Source: Clostridiales bacterium
Lineage (GTDB): Bacteria; Bacillota; Clostridia; Lachnospirales; WQUN01
Assembly: GCA_031269465.1 (NCBI GenBank)
Contig: JAISZB010000335.1
Span: forward strand, 1 to 64,000
DNA: 64,000 bases
Direction: 5' to 3'
Below are positions 43,806-53,326 of this stretch, piece by piece. Made by a program: the position numbers and the translations under genes. The notes beneath the pieces were generated by a model. It saw only the letters and a program-made list of their open reading frames with translations, was not told the origin of the DNA and did not search any database. Each line of letters begins with the position of its first letter. The first letter of the stretch is position 1.

Positions 43806-44137
43806 TGCCGCCGCTGCGCGATTCAATCTATATGCAGAAAGCGGCATGAAGGCGCGGCCATCAACAAAGGCGGAAAGAGGAGGCTGAATCAAGCTCCCAA
43901 TTATGTGCATGGCTATCAGCTGTTTAACAGGGCATGCATTCCGGATGGACGAAAAGGATTCATTTTCGCGAGGCGGCTAAGCGGAAGCTTCGGCGTGCGG
44001 ACGCTGGACGGAACGAAGCTGTCTGAGAGAATCAGCCGCAAAGAACTCAAGCCTTTGGAGAGGCGCAAAACAATATTAACAGAAAGGAGCATGCGGCTTC
44101 CTCCTCCTGCCTATAGGCAGGGGTACCCGCCGCATAA
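43806..44137 (+). pseudogene. IscB remnant 1 (C-terminal end only)
   Basis: Encodes a fragment matching the end of the second IscB remnant: IYMQKAA, INKGGKRRLNQAP, YVHGYQLF, KGFIFARRLSGSFGVRTLDG and a final LTERSMRLPP. Everything upstream (RuvC parts, bridge helix, HNH) is missing, and a deletion with a stop interrupts its beginning. The sequence ends at CCGCCGCATA, the point where the two copies stop matching, so this is the element's right boundary. An open frame runs from here into the next gene only by chance. Confidence 0.7.
44103..44124. mobile_element. Right-end hairpin of IscB element 1
   Basis: CCTGCCTATAGGCAGG (44106-44121) is a perfect palindrome inside the longer CTCC...GGGG stem, corresponding in position to the hairpin of the second copy. 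Confidence 0.65.
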
Positions 44138-44144
44138 CAACCTG

Positions 44145-45767
44145 ATGGGAAGTTATTTGAATCCAGGGGCTGATTGGTTCAAATTGTCACTAGCAAGCGA
44201 GATTTATGTCGATAAAACCAATTTGATATCATATACCAACAAGGTATTCTGTTCTCAGCAGAGATTCATTTGCATAAGCCGCCCTCGACGTTTCGGAAAA
44301 TCCATGGCTGTTGGCATGCTTGCGGCCTATTACAGCCGCGATATAGAGTCAAAAGAATTATTCGAGCCATTTAAAATATCAAAAAGCCCATCGTTTGAAT
44401 CTCATCTGAATGAATGCAATGTCATTTATTTGGATATGCAGGAGTTTTTGACCAAAGCGGGAGTTGCTTTGGCAGACGTGAGCCAATCCTCTAAAATCAA
44501 AGATCCTGCCTTGGTCAAAGCAATGATAAGATTGATAGAAGAGTTGGTTTTGGATGAACTGATTGATGAATATCCAGATTTGAAGTATAAAAACGCCAAA
44601 TCTCTTAATGAAACTCTGAAGGACATCTTCAACTGCACAAGAATTCCGTTTGTATTCCTGGTTGATGAATGGGACTGCATATTCCGGACATCTGACATAG
44701 GCGACGACGGACAGAAGGATTATTTGGACTATCTTCGCCTGCTGTTTAAGGACAGGGCATATGTGGGCTTGGCTTATATGACAGGGATTCTGCCTATCAA
44801 GAAGTATGGCCGGCACTCCGCGCTCAACATGTTCAAGGAGTTCTCCATGACTGCCCCTCTGAATCTGGCGGAATACGTGGGCTTCACCGATTCTGAAGTG
44901 AGGTCTCTGTGCGAAAGGCATGGAATGAGCTTCGAAGAGATCGAGAAATGGTACGACGGATACAGCTTTCCAAGCGCTGAGCATGTCTACAACCCTTTAG
45001 CGGTCGTAAGCGCATTGACGGACAAGTGTCTGATGAATTACTGGAGCGCGACGGAAACCTTTGAAGCTTTGAAAGATTATATAGTGCTAGGCTTCGACGG
45101 CCTAAAAGACACTGTCTGCCGTCTGATGGGCGGAGGATCCGCCAAGATCAGGATCGGAGGCTTTCAGAATGACATGTCCACATTCTCTTCCGCTGACGAT
45201 GTCCTAACCCTTCTGATGCACCTCGGCTATCTCAATTACAATTCTTCAACTAAGGAAGCCTCCATACCGAACGATGAGATCATGTCAGAATTCGTGACAT
45301 CAATCCGAAGCGCTGGATGGAGCGGCGTAATCAAAGCGGTCGAAGCATCGCAGGCGCTTCTGAAGGCTACATGGAGGAAAGATGCTGCGACGGTTGCCAA
45401 CGCTGTCGGCGCAGTCCACGCTGAAACGTCCATCCTGACGTACAATGACGAAAACGCATTGTCCTACGTAGTATCGCTCGCGTACTACGCCGCTCGTGAG
45501 TATTACACCATAACGCGGGAAATGCCTGCCGGCGAAGGGTTTGCAGATCTGGTGCTCATACCATCGCCTGCGCATCAAGACAAGCCGGCGATGATCATTG
45601 AACTCAAATGGAATAAGACCGCGCAGACTGCGATCGAGCGGATAAAGGAAAAAAACTACCCCCAGGCATTGAAGGCGTACGCAGGCAATCTGCTGATTGT
45701 GGGGATCAACTACGATAAGGTTGCAAAAATCCATTCCTGCGTAATTGAGGAATTACAGGCTGAATGA
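44145..45767 (+). CDS. AAA-ATPase-like / PD-(D/E)XK nuclease fusion (DUF1703 type)
   Basis: 540-residue protein of a family widespread in anaerobes and often multi-copy. It starts with the conserved ADWFKLSLASEIYVDKTNLI; the AAA-like domain carries the P-loop variant SRPRRFGKSM near residue 47 and Walker B-like FVFLVDEWD near residue 168; the C-terminal PD-(D/E)XK nuclease domain has GFADLVLIP and MIIELKWNK. Biological role unknown; a mobile or defence-related job is often suspected. The ATG at 44145 is chosen because the sequence before it belongs to an IscB element whose boundary lies eight bases upstream. No good ribosome binding site remains, so expression may be impaired or depend on the element. 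Confidence 0.85.
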   Translation: MGSYLNPGADWFKLSLASEIYVDKTNLISYTNKVFCSQQRFICISRPRRFGKSMAVGMLAAYYSRDIESKELFEPFKISKSPSFESHLNECNVIYLDMQEFLTKAGVALADVSQSSKIKDPALVKAMIRLIEELVLDELIDEYPDLKYKNAKSLNETLKDIFNCTRIPFVFLVDEWDCIFRTSDIGDDGQKDYLDYLRLLFKDRAYVGLAYMTGILPIKKYGRHSALNMFKEFSMTAPLNLAEYVGFTDSEVRSLCERHGMSFEEIEKWYDGYSFPSAEHVYNPLAVVSALTDKCLMNYWSATETFEALKDYIVLGFDGLKDTVCRLMGGGSAKIRIGGFQNDMSTFSSADDVLTLLMHLGYLNYNSSTKEASIPNDEIMSEFVTSIRSAGWSGVIKAVEASQALLKATWRKDAATVANAVGAVHAETSILTYNDENALSYVVSLAYYAAREYYTITREMPAGEGFADLVLIPSPAHQDKPAMIIELKWNKTAQTAIERIKEKNYPQALKAYAGNLLIVGINYDKVAKIHSCVIEELQAE

Positions 45768-45936
45768 ATAAAGCGCCAGCCTGCCGCAGGGATTGATGGC
45801 AATAGAGTATTGCGCGGAAGTTCGATGAAATGACTCTTGGGCAGGTGGTTCCGGTACAGAAGAAGCTTCTTTAGTCTTTGAGCCTTTCCTCTGCGCTGCT
45901 CGGCTTTTCCGCACGCTTTTATCAAAAACGCTGCCT

Positions 45937-47049
45937 TTGCATGAGAAAGAAGAGTTGTACGCCGCTGAGGCAGAGCTGAGGACCGGCATAGCGGACTTGC
46001 TCTCAACGAGAAGAGTTTTCAGGAGCGCAAGGCGCAATAGGAAGACAAGATGCCGCAAACCTCGTTTCAACAATCGCATCCTCTCGAAGCAAAAGGGCTG
46101 GCTTGCCCATCGATTGAAAATAAGATTCAGACCCGCATTAAGACTGTATCCAACGCACATAAAATCTTGCCTATAACTAAAACAATAGTTGAGGTTGCCT
46201 CATTTGACATGCAGAAAATCAAAAATCCTGATATGTCAGAAAAGGACTGTCAAAACGGAGAGCAACTTGGTTTCTGGAATGTTCGGGAATCTGTTTTATT
46301 CCGCGACGGACATGTGTGCCAGGGGAGAAAGAATTGCAAGAATCCCATTCTGAATGTCCATCATATAGAAACCCGCAGAGTAGGATGCGACGCTCCGAAC
46401 AACCTTACAGCTCTGTGCACGGATTGCCACAGCGACTATCGGGATGCCGCTTTCATTGGCATCGGGGCGCCGCTTTCGGCATCACGCAGGAAAGTTGAAG
46501 CTAAATTTGAGGAGATGGCGATCTTTCAGAAACGCCGCGTTCATGGAGATTATGAGGCGGGCGTTCTGCAGCAGGCTGAAGGAAGAATATCCGAATGCGG
46601 GCACGGCATACGGCTATACCGCAATGAACGCGAGAATCAGAAATGGCTTGGAAAAAGATCATGCGGCAGGCGCGAGGCGTATTAGCGGAAACCCAAAATC
46701 AATTCCGCTGGAAGCAATCTATATGCAGAAGGCGGCAAGGAAGCGCAACCGCCAGCTTCATAAGGCGACTATCAACAAAGGTGGAAAGAGGAGGCTGAAC
46801 CAAGCGCTGAAATATGTACATGGCTATCAGCTGTTCGGCAGGGTTCAAATGCCGGACGGGCAAAAGGGATTCATTTTCGGGCGGCGCTCAAGCGGAGGCT
46901 TCGGCGTTCGCACGCTGGACGGAGCAAAGCCGCCTGCGGGAACCGGCTGCAAAAAGCCCGAGCCCTTTAGAAAAGCGCAAGGCAATATTGACGGAAAGGG
47001 GCGTGTGGCTTCCTCCCCATGCCTAAAGGCAGGGGTATCCGCCGCATAG
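45937..47049 (+). pseudogene. IscB remnant 2 (RNA-guided HNH/RuvC nuclease, dead)
   Basis: Reconstructing across frames gives a bridge helix (RNRKTRCRKPRFNNR), KGWLA / PSIENKIQTRIK, VEVASFDMQKIKNPD (RuvC-II, Glu), GEQLGFWNVRESVLFRDGHVC, an HNH core LNVHHIETRR...NLTALCTDCH, then RISGNPKSIP and the tail YVHGYQLFGR. The N-terminal RuvC-I with its Asp is absent; frameshifts lie near 46107 and near 46440-46500; and the RuvC-III H-x-x-D-A site reads DHAAGA, with Gly for the catalytic Asp. It cannot make an active nuclease. No omega RNA is recognisable just upstream. Confidence 0.8.
47015..47035. mobile_element. Right-end hairpin of IscB element 2
   Basis: CCCCATGCCTAAAGGCAGGGG is an IS200/IS605-style hairpin (CCCC/GGGG and GCCT/AGGC). 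Similarity with copy 1 stops just after CCGCCGCATA at about 47047. Confidence 0.7.
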
Positions 47050-47135
47050 TAACTTTGATAATGGATCTCTTATAATGGATCTCTTTATAAATTTACTTAT
47101 AGCAACAGATATTTTGAATAAATTTAAAAAACTGC

Positions 47136-47164
47136 TTGCAAACAATCTCGTTCCATGCTATAAT
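47136..47164 (+). promoter_or_regulatory. Promoter of the tRNA-Arg unit
   Basis: TTGCAA (47136-47141), a 17-base spacer and TATAAT (47159-47164), about 140 bases before the tRNA. Confidence 0.65.
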
Positions 47165-47235
47165 TTTTGAGGTTGAAAAATCCAATGTAAAGACTTCATT
47201 GTACTCCTTTATGAGCTGGTTCCTATATGTTTCAT

Positions 47236-47305
47236 ACGCTTGCAGCTCAGCTGGATAGAACTTCCGATTGCGGAACAAGCACACCATCAAATTCAATTCC
47301 ACCAT
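47236..47305 (+). pseudogene. Decayed tRNA-like sequence
   Basis: GCAGCTCAGCTGGATAGAAC copies a tRNA D-arm region, and the stretch ends in CCACCA directly before tRNA-Arg. The anticodon stem (TTCCG/CGGAA) has only a four-base loop and the T-arm is unrecognisable, so it is not a working tRNA. Confidence 0.4.
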
Positions 47306-47379
47306 GTACCCGTAGCTCAGCTGGATAGAGCGTCTGGCTACGGACCAGAAGGTCGCGTGTTCGAATCATGTCGGGTACA
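47306..47379 (+). tRNA. tRNA-Arg (anticodon ACG)
   Basis: Full cloverleaf: acceptor GTACCCG/CGGGTAC, D-stem GCTC/GAGC, anticodon stem TCTGG/CCAGA with loop CTACGGA (ACG), T-stem GCGTG/CATGT with loop TTCGAAT, discriminator A. No CCA is encoded. It is the only intact tRNA in the window and sits among mobile-element debris. Confidence 0.95.
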
Positions 47380-47492
47380 TTGAAGCCCTGGAAATAAGCA
47401 GTTTTTAGGGACAAGCTCTAACAATTTTTAAGTCAGAAAAATTAATTGGAAACAAATTTGCAGTCAAAATGTAGTCAGCCAGTACAGCGAAA

Positions 47493-47526
47493 AAGAGCGG
47501 ACAATCCAATGGGATTGCCCGCTCTT
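47493..47526 (-). terminator. Terminator for minus-strand transcription
   Basis: AAGAGCGG-A-CAATCC pairs with GGATTG-C-CCGCTCTT. On the minus strand the hairpin is followed by TTTTTCGC, so it would end transcripts of the istA remnant. Confidence 0.75.
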
Positions 47527-47642
47527 GTCCATGTTGCAGAAAGATAATATGGGTGTGTTTTCTCCAGCTAAAATCCAAGGTCGATTCTATAGCGCCAGTA
47601 TGTTCAGGCGTAAATGCTTAAGAGGAATTCCAAGGTCGTTTC

Positions 47643-49013
47643 CTAGGCTTCTATGCATTCTTCCGCTGCATCATACCCGGCAGAGCCCTGGAGATTCTCG
47701 GGCGCATTATCCCTCGCGGCTTCCTCTGCATCTCTTGCTCTGCACAGGCGAACGTATAAAAAGCCAACCTCCTTTTTTCTCTGCTTTCTTGCAGCTGCCG
47801 AAGGCTCTGAAAAATTACGCAGCTCTTGCTTGACGCGCTTTATCATAAAGCTGAAATTTCCTCTGTCAAGTGTGGACAAATGCCGCTTCCAGTCGAGCGC
47901 TGGTTCATTCGCGCCATAGCGGCGGGTGCAGGTTTTCAACAGCTGGCGTTCATAAAAAAAATCTATTTTGTCGAAGTGGATTTTAGCCTGCACGCGCTTT
48001 CCTTTAAACATCGGCGACAGTCAATATTTTTTCTTGTCCAGCGTGGCAAATCCGGTCTTGCCTGCCGAAAGCGGTTCATAGCGAAACGCCTCGCACTCAT
48101 GCTCCGGCAGAGTCAGCAGGTATTTTTTCTCCTGCTCCCATAGATTTTCAATCGCATCGCCACGGAGATAATGCTCCCGATCATGATCAGCATCTCATAG
48201 CGCAAACATTTCTTTGTTAAAAGCTGTAAAAACATCTATTGTTGGCACTGGTACAAGCATATTTCGTCTAGAATGGCCAACTTTGCTTTCAATGCTTCCT
48301 TTTTCATTTCCGCTGTTGGGATTGCAAATTTCAGCGAGAAAGCGATGATGCGGCATGAATCGGCAGAATCCATCTGAGGCTGTGCGCTCGGCGCCCTAGC
48401 ATCCGCACTATTGCGGCGCTCATATTGTCGCAGCTTACGCGAATGGGGACGCCGCCCATATGATAGAGAATATGTTTCAATCCTTCAAGCAGGCACTCCT
48501 GGCTCTCTGAGGGAAAAACTGCATCCAACCGCTGTTCGAGTATGGAAGGGACGCAATGAGCGCATGTCCTTCATGCGAAACTCCTCCGGCATCATAATGC
48601 TTGAAATCCCCAAAGCTTACTTGTGCATTTGCCATTGGCCGCGCCAACGGCAAAAATCCTTCATTCCGCCTGCCCGGCATGAGCTTCTTTTTTGCTGCAT
48701 GCCGCTTAACAGTGGCGCAGCTGCCTGCAAATTCGCATTCGTTCTTTAGCCGACGGTAGATTTTTGCGGTTGCATGCCGTTGCTTGCGCGGCTCTTTTAT
48801 ATCCTGCTCCAGCCACTCGCCTATCTTTTCAATGTACGGTCCCATTACAGGGCGGCTCTCTGCTTTTATGCCTGGCAGTACCTCTGGCCGCCAATCCTCC
48901 GGATAGGCGTATTTCTTCACCGTTCGAAAGTCCATCCCTGTTATCTTTGCAATCTCTCGCAACGATTTGCCTTCGTTTTCGTAGAGATCTTTGACATACT
49001 GTTTCTGAGCCAT
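47643..49013 (-). pseudogene. IS21-family transposase IstA, inactivated
   Basis: The N-terminal part is clear: MAQKQYVKDLYENEGKSL, an HTH (REIAKITGMDFRTVKKY), and a piece of the integrase core (NAQVSFGDFKHYD). Later blocks VPIRVSCDNMSAA, NSGNEKGSIESKVGHSRRN, AFRYEPLS and YGANEPALDWKRHL occur in other frames or beyond in-frame stops (near 48195 and 48015). The partner istB is absent. The start follows GGAAGGTG. A dead IS21 remnant. Confidence 0.8.
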
Positions 49014-49281
49014 GCGCATCACCTTCCTTTGCCTCCTTATTTGTGGTTTGAGACTCCACCTCAAGGATGGCATATTGTTTCGGTGTTGGCATTGGCTCTC
49101 TTTTATCCCGCCTTAAGCGCTGTATTTTTCGTGCGCCTTTGCTGTACTTTTAGTTTATCAAAAACAAACAAGCGTAGCGAAGAAGAATTGCTCTTTTCTA
49201 TTTGTAAGGAGCGTGGAAATATAGCGGCAACCTGCGCAAAATGGTATATATCAGATCCTGCCAGAGAAACTAATATGCCAA

Positions 49282-50430
49282 TTGAGCGGGGGCTGCACTA
49301 ATTCTATTATAGTCGATATTTCTTGGATTGCCGAATGCCTGGAAGAGCCGAAATCAGCATCTGATTTTTCCGATTCCCAAATCCGCCGCATCGCCGCGAT
49401 TGCGGCGTCTATGCTTGAAAAAGGCTCCACAGGCAAGATTTCCGGCGCCGCAGAGCGGGCCGATTGCCGCCGCACAGCCTTGGGCCGCTTCATTTCAATT
49501 GGAAAATGGGATGAAGGGGCAATCTGGGACTGCATAAAAAACGCAGCGCATGAATGCATGCTCAAGCATTCCCTAGAAATTGAAAAGCCGACTCTCTTCA
49601 GCTTCGACGCTGCCGCGGATGCGGAGGCCAAGCCTTCGAGGCAGGCGAGGCGCCCCGTTCAAGGGGCGGCGCATGTTTTCTTCCGCCTCGAAGGGAAGGC
49701 CGCCCGGGGGCGCCAAGCTGCGGCGGGGGCGGCAGGCTGCGGAGGCGTCGCGCTTGACCGCGCAATCCAAAGGCGCGGCAAGGAGCTTGGCAAGGCGGCT
49801 CCAAAATAAAATGCGCCTCGGACACGGCCCTGCCGCTGCCGGAACCTGCGGGGAAAGCCTGTTTCATGGCCGACAGCCGCGGAACCGTAGATTCCCGCCT
49901 GAAAAACGGCTGGCGCCGCATAGGCGCGCTCAGGGCGGACAGGGCTGCATTTCAAGGCGGCTTGAAGATTTCGCGAAAAAATCAGAATGCCGCGCCTATA
50001 GATATGAAGGCAAGCTGAACGGAATCGAAAGCGCCGCGGCATCATTGCCGCATCCGAAGGATTCCTTCGGCAAGCCCGCCGCTTTGAGGGCCTTCATTTG
50101 TGCGGACGCCAGCCTGGGCATCGAGGCAATGCTTTATTATTATGGAGACAGGCGGCGCATCGAGACGCTTTTTTTGCAGGCGAAAGGCGGCCTTGGATTC
50201 GGAAAGAGTCAAATCCGCTCAATCAAAGGGATGGAGCGCCTCTGAGCCGGCGTCCCTTTGCCATTCAGTCTGCCGCGCGGCTGCGGACTCCCAAACGCCC
50301 TTTAGCGCGGGGCTTCGGAAGCTGAGGAATGAAAATGCGGAAAATCGCGCGGAATCCATATATGAAAGGGGGCGCAGCGGAGAAAGCCTCGAAGCGGCTC
50401 TTTCGGATTTCTGCGGCGGGCCTAGTGCTT
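49282..50430 (+). pseudogene. DDE transposase (IS4/IS701-like), frameshifted remnant 1
   Basis: Recognisable transposase blocks spread over two or three frames: RRTALGRFISIGKWDE, FSFDAAADAEAKPSRQARRP (the catalytic Asp region, DD degraded to DA), then after a frameshift near 49800 YRYEGKLNGIESAA, GKPAALRAFICADASL, YYGDRRRIETLFLQAKGGLG and QIRSIKG, with the tail (GLRKLRNENAE) in another frame near 50320. The very GC-rich segment 49620-49800 is part of the gene and has drifted strongly. No intact terminal repeats were identified. Confidence 0.75.
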
Positions 50431-50571
50431 GCGAAAGTAACCGCTATAAACAAAAAATACGCGCTTATCAATCAAAAGACACGCGGTGCGGGCTGAAGAA
50501 ATATACAGCGCGCTCAATGTCAAAGTGAAGTCGGTGTTAAGAAATCTAAGCAAGCTGAATGGGGAAAATTT

Positions 50572-50988
50572 ATGAAAACCTACCGTCAAGAACTGACTTT
50601 CCACACCAAGACCCACCGCGCGTATGTCAATATCACACCGCAAGTCGAAACCGCGCTCGCCGAGAGCGGAATACGCGAGGGCTTGTGCCTTGTGAACGCT
50701 AAGAATATTACCGCGAGCGTGTTTATTAACGATAACGAAAGCGGACTGCATCGCGATTTTGAACGGTGGCTCGAAAAGCTCGCGCCGGAAAAGCCTTATG
50801 ACCAGTACGACCATAACGGTTACGAGGACAACGCCGACGCGCACTTGAAGCGCACGGTTATGGGGCGCGAGGTGGTAGTTGCCGTCACGGACGGTAAGCT
50901 TGACTTCGGGACTTGGGAGCAGATTTTCTATGGCGAGTTCGACGGTATGCGCGACAAGCGCGTACTGGTGAAGATTATAGGGGAATGA
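50572..50988 (+). CDS. yjbQ: YjbQ family protein (secondary thiamine-phosphate synthase)
   Basis: 138-residue UPF0047/YjbQ protein. Typical features are the opening [20 protein letters not shown], the [23 protein letters not shown] strand-loop, the acidic YDQYDHN, and the C-terminal [13 protein letters not shown] followed by [12 protein letters not shown]. coli YjbQ has weak thiamine-phosphate synthase activity; the physiological role is unclear. The frame is intact and complete although the gene is surrounded by dead transposases. The ribosome binding site is weak (GGGGAA). Confidence 0.9.
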   Translation: MKTYRQELTFHTKTHRAYVNITPQVETALAESGIREGLCLVNAKNITASVFINDNESGLHRDFERWLEKLAPEKPYDQYDHNGYEDNADAHLKRTVMGREVVVAVTDGKLDFGTWEQIFYGEFDGMRDKRVLVKIIGE

Positions 50989-51116
50989 AGCGCAGCCACA
51001 TAATGCTGACCGAAACGCCGACCATCGGGAAAAAGCGTTCATAAATACTTATGCCGCGCAGCGTAACAAGTTAGGAAAACTCGCTCATATGACGATTGAA
51101 GCGCATAATAACGAGA

Positions 51117-51401
51117 TTACAAGCGGTATCGCAGAATGACAATGACGGCCGCAATAGCGAACAACGCACCATTTAACACGGATTTCCGCATACCATTATT
51201 CCAGTTTTTGAAGGTTTCCGCTTCCTTTAGGTTACGCTCCGTAGCATCAATGGGAAGCGTGTCGTCCATCGCTTTTAATTCGGCCTTGCAACCATCACAC
51301 CCCATAAGGTGTTTTTCAACCAGCGTTTTGCTCTCGTTACTGCAAACCGCGTCATGATACAGCGAAAGCAAATCCCTTATAACCGCAAATGATGTTTTCA
51401 A
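51117..51401 (-). CDS. Anti-sigma-factor-like zinc-finger membrane protein
   Basis: 94-residue protein. TTG start with AGGAGG six bases upstream gives the family-typical opening KTSFAVIRDLLSLYHDAVC; a zf-HC2 motif H-x3-C-x2-C (EKHLMGCDGCKAE) lies near residue 32 and a C-terminal membrane helix (LNGALFAIAAVIVIL) near residues 75-90. Such proteins hold an ECF sigma factor at the membrane. The sigma gene that should precede it is missing; upstream DNA is unrelated, so it is an orphan, probably left by a rearrangement. Confidence 0.75.
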   Translation of the reverse strand: MKTSFAVIRDLLSLYHDAVCSNESKTLVEKHLMGCDGCKAELKAMDDTLPIDATERNLKEAETFKNWNNGMRKSVLNGALFAIAAVIVILRYRL

Positions 51402-51719
51402 TTCAAACCCTCCTGTAATTGTTTTTTGGCTCTGTAAAAAGTGCGCGATCACTAAGGGCGAACTTGCCATGCAGACTGGAACAGGCGTTTCTTCCGTGGA
51501 GGATATTGCGAGCCAGTACTCCGAATGCATGAAAAGCGATATTGTTTCGGGAAAATACGCGCGCCTCTCTATGGACTGGCTGTACATATCAAAAAACATT
51601 GGATATTATTGGGTTCTCAGCGACATAAGCCATCCCGATGGCGCGAGAAATTTAATGATGGAAATAGGCGGAAAAAAAGAACTCATTTAGAGCTATTAAT
51701 TACCAATGAAAAGTAGTAT

Positions 51720-52102
51720 ATGAAGGAAGCTTGAACGGCATAAAAAATGCAGCGGCAACCGCAACTTGGACTGAAGGCGAGTTTCAAGAGCAGGCGCCCA
51801 AGGCGTCCGTCTGCGCCGACAAATCAATCGAATCAAAAAGAATTTTAGAGATCTGCGGATGGAGATGGCGGATTGGAACTTTTTTTCAAAGCATGAAAGC
51901 GGTTGAATTCGACTCATATCAAGTGCGGGACATGCAGACGATTGCGAACTATTGGAGCCTGTTCGGCATTTTCCACGTTGCTTGCCGCATCGGACTCGGA
52001 GCGGAGACGAAATTCAGCGAAGGAATCGAAATGATGCGCACGCAAAGCCTAAGGGAGTATGCAGAAAACACCGTCAACGACACAAGAAGGGGAAAAACAT
52101 AG
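51720..52102 (+). pseudogene. DDE transposase (IS4/IS701-like), remnant 2 (C-terminal part)
   Basis: YEGSLNGIKNAAA, PKASVCADKSIESKRILEI, WRWRIGTFFQSMKAVEFDSYQVRDMQTI and YWSLFGIFHVACR correspond block by block to remnant 1 and to the C-terminal half of the same transposase type. The N-terminal half is missing. A second, separate insertion that decayed. Confidence 0.7.
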
Positions 52103-52918
52103 AGGATGAAGAGATTTAAAGCTGTACGCAACCTGAACGCCCGCCGCATAGGCCATTTGCGGAAGGCGGCGGGCTTGGCGGAAATGCACATTTGGAATAG
52201 GTTTTAAAACACAGCATTATTACATTTTGTCAAATAACCAATACGCTACAAAACGCTTTGCTCATCGGCCTCCAGTAAAGAATCCTAGAGAGTGATCTGA
52301 GCTTCCTGCTCATCTGAGATCCTCGGCTTCTTTTCCGATCTGGAGCTGTCGGACAGACACGGGGGCGATTAGCATGCGTTAATGAAACTGACTGACTCTG
52401 TATTGCAGACCCGCTTGAGGATGGTGTATACTGTGAGTGGCCTGTGGAAATCCGAACCGCTTAGCTTCCTTTGCTTTGCCAATAACCCACCGCCTAATAT
52501 CTCAAAGTTAAAGCCTTTTGTTATTTGAGGCGGCGGCTTGCAGCTGCAAGTCCTGATCGGCCAGCCTAAGCTTCCGCTGGGAAGCTGCGCCGCCCAAGAA
52601 TATACAGGCGCTCCGGGGCGCCTGCCCCGGCTCCGAGCCCTGCGGCTCGCGGCTGGACAGCCCTGGCGGGCGGGGACGGCGCCGCAAGCATGCAAAGCCT
52701 TGGAATGGCGTTGGCGAAGGGCGGCCAGCCGCGGCAACGCGGAATCAGCGGGGCGCATGAGACTTCCGCCTAATGGAATTTGAGGCGGGAGTCTCCTGCG
52801 CCAAATCTGATGAATAATCGTATCATGACTTTTATTAGTTTCACTGTGAATGCATCAACGCATTTGCATTTGAATAGATTACCCAGCGATAGCTTGAAGA
52901 TCCAGAAAGTGCAGGTAT
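52103..52918. other. Gene-poor stretch downstream of the transposase remnants
   Basis: Nothing convincing is encoded. 52540-52790 is strongly GC-rich and resembles the drifted mobile DNA to its left. No family A element is seen here. Confidence 0.5.
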
Positions 52919-53326
52919 ATGATGAAAAGCAAGCTCATTAAGATCAATATAAAATATCTATGCGCTTTTATCATCTCACTTGCCATTGAAGCAATAATTG
53001 CCGCTTTCGTACATGATCAATTCATTCGTCCATATGTAGGCGACATGATCGTTGTGATCCTTATGTACTTTAGCATCAAAATCTTTTTATGGAAAGAAAT
53101 AAAGCTCCTGCCCTTGTATATTTTCTTTTTCTCCGTTTTTATAGAAGCTCTGCAACTTTTTCGTTTGCCTGAACACCTGGGGTTTAGCGGCAACAGAATT
53201 GCAATGATAATTTTAGGCTCGGTATTCGACATAAAGGATATAGCATGCTATTTTGCAGGGTGCCTGGGGATTTTTATTTTTGAGATTTTGAGGGATCGCG
53301 CGATGGATTCGACTCCTCAGAGCTAA
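52919..53326 (+). CDS. DUF2809 family membrane protein
   Basis: 135-residue integral membrane protein with four hydrophobic segments (about residues 12-30, 40-60, 66-80, 105-123). The family pattern is visible: FVHDQFIRPYVGDMIVVIL near residue 30, FIEALQLF near residue 75 and FDIKDIACYFAGC near residue 107. Function unknown. Start ATG, with a second ATG directly after; AGGT upstream is weak. It stands alone. Confidence 0.85.
   Translation: MMKSKLIKINIKYLCAFIISLAIEAIIAAFVHDQFIRPYVGDMIVVILMYFSIKIFLWKEIKLLPLYIFFFSVFIEALQLFRLPEHLGFSGNRIAMIILGSVFDIKDIACYFAGCLGIFIFEILRDRAMDSTPQS

Noticed and set aside
43905-44144. An 80-residue N-terminal extension of the AAA/PD-(D/E)XK protein
   Set aside because: This stretch encodes the tail of an IscB remnant and matches the second IscB copy. 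It is in frame by chance and ends at the element boundary, so the gene start was set at 44145.
47093-47305. Minus-strand frame over the tRNA-Arg promoter
   Set aside because: It overlaps a clear promoter and a tRNA-like sequence and has no start signal or similarity.
49580-49921. GC-rich open frames on both strands as real genes
   Set aside because: The same DNA reads as a drifted transposase (KPSRQARRP...QAAAGAAGC block) in one plus-strand frame. High GC opens the other frames.
52369-52758. Minus-strand frame of 129 codons in the GC-rich stretch after the transposase remnants
   Set aside because: It has no ribosome site and no domain; composition is driven by GC-rich decayed DNA.
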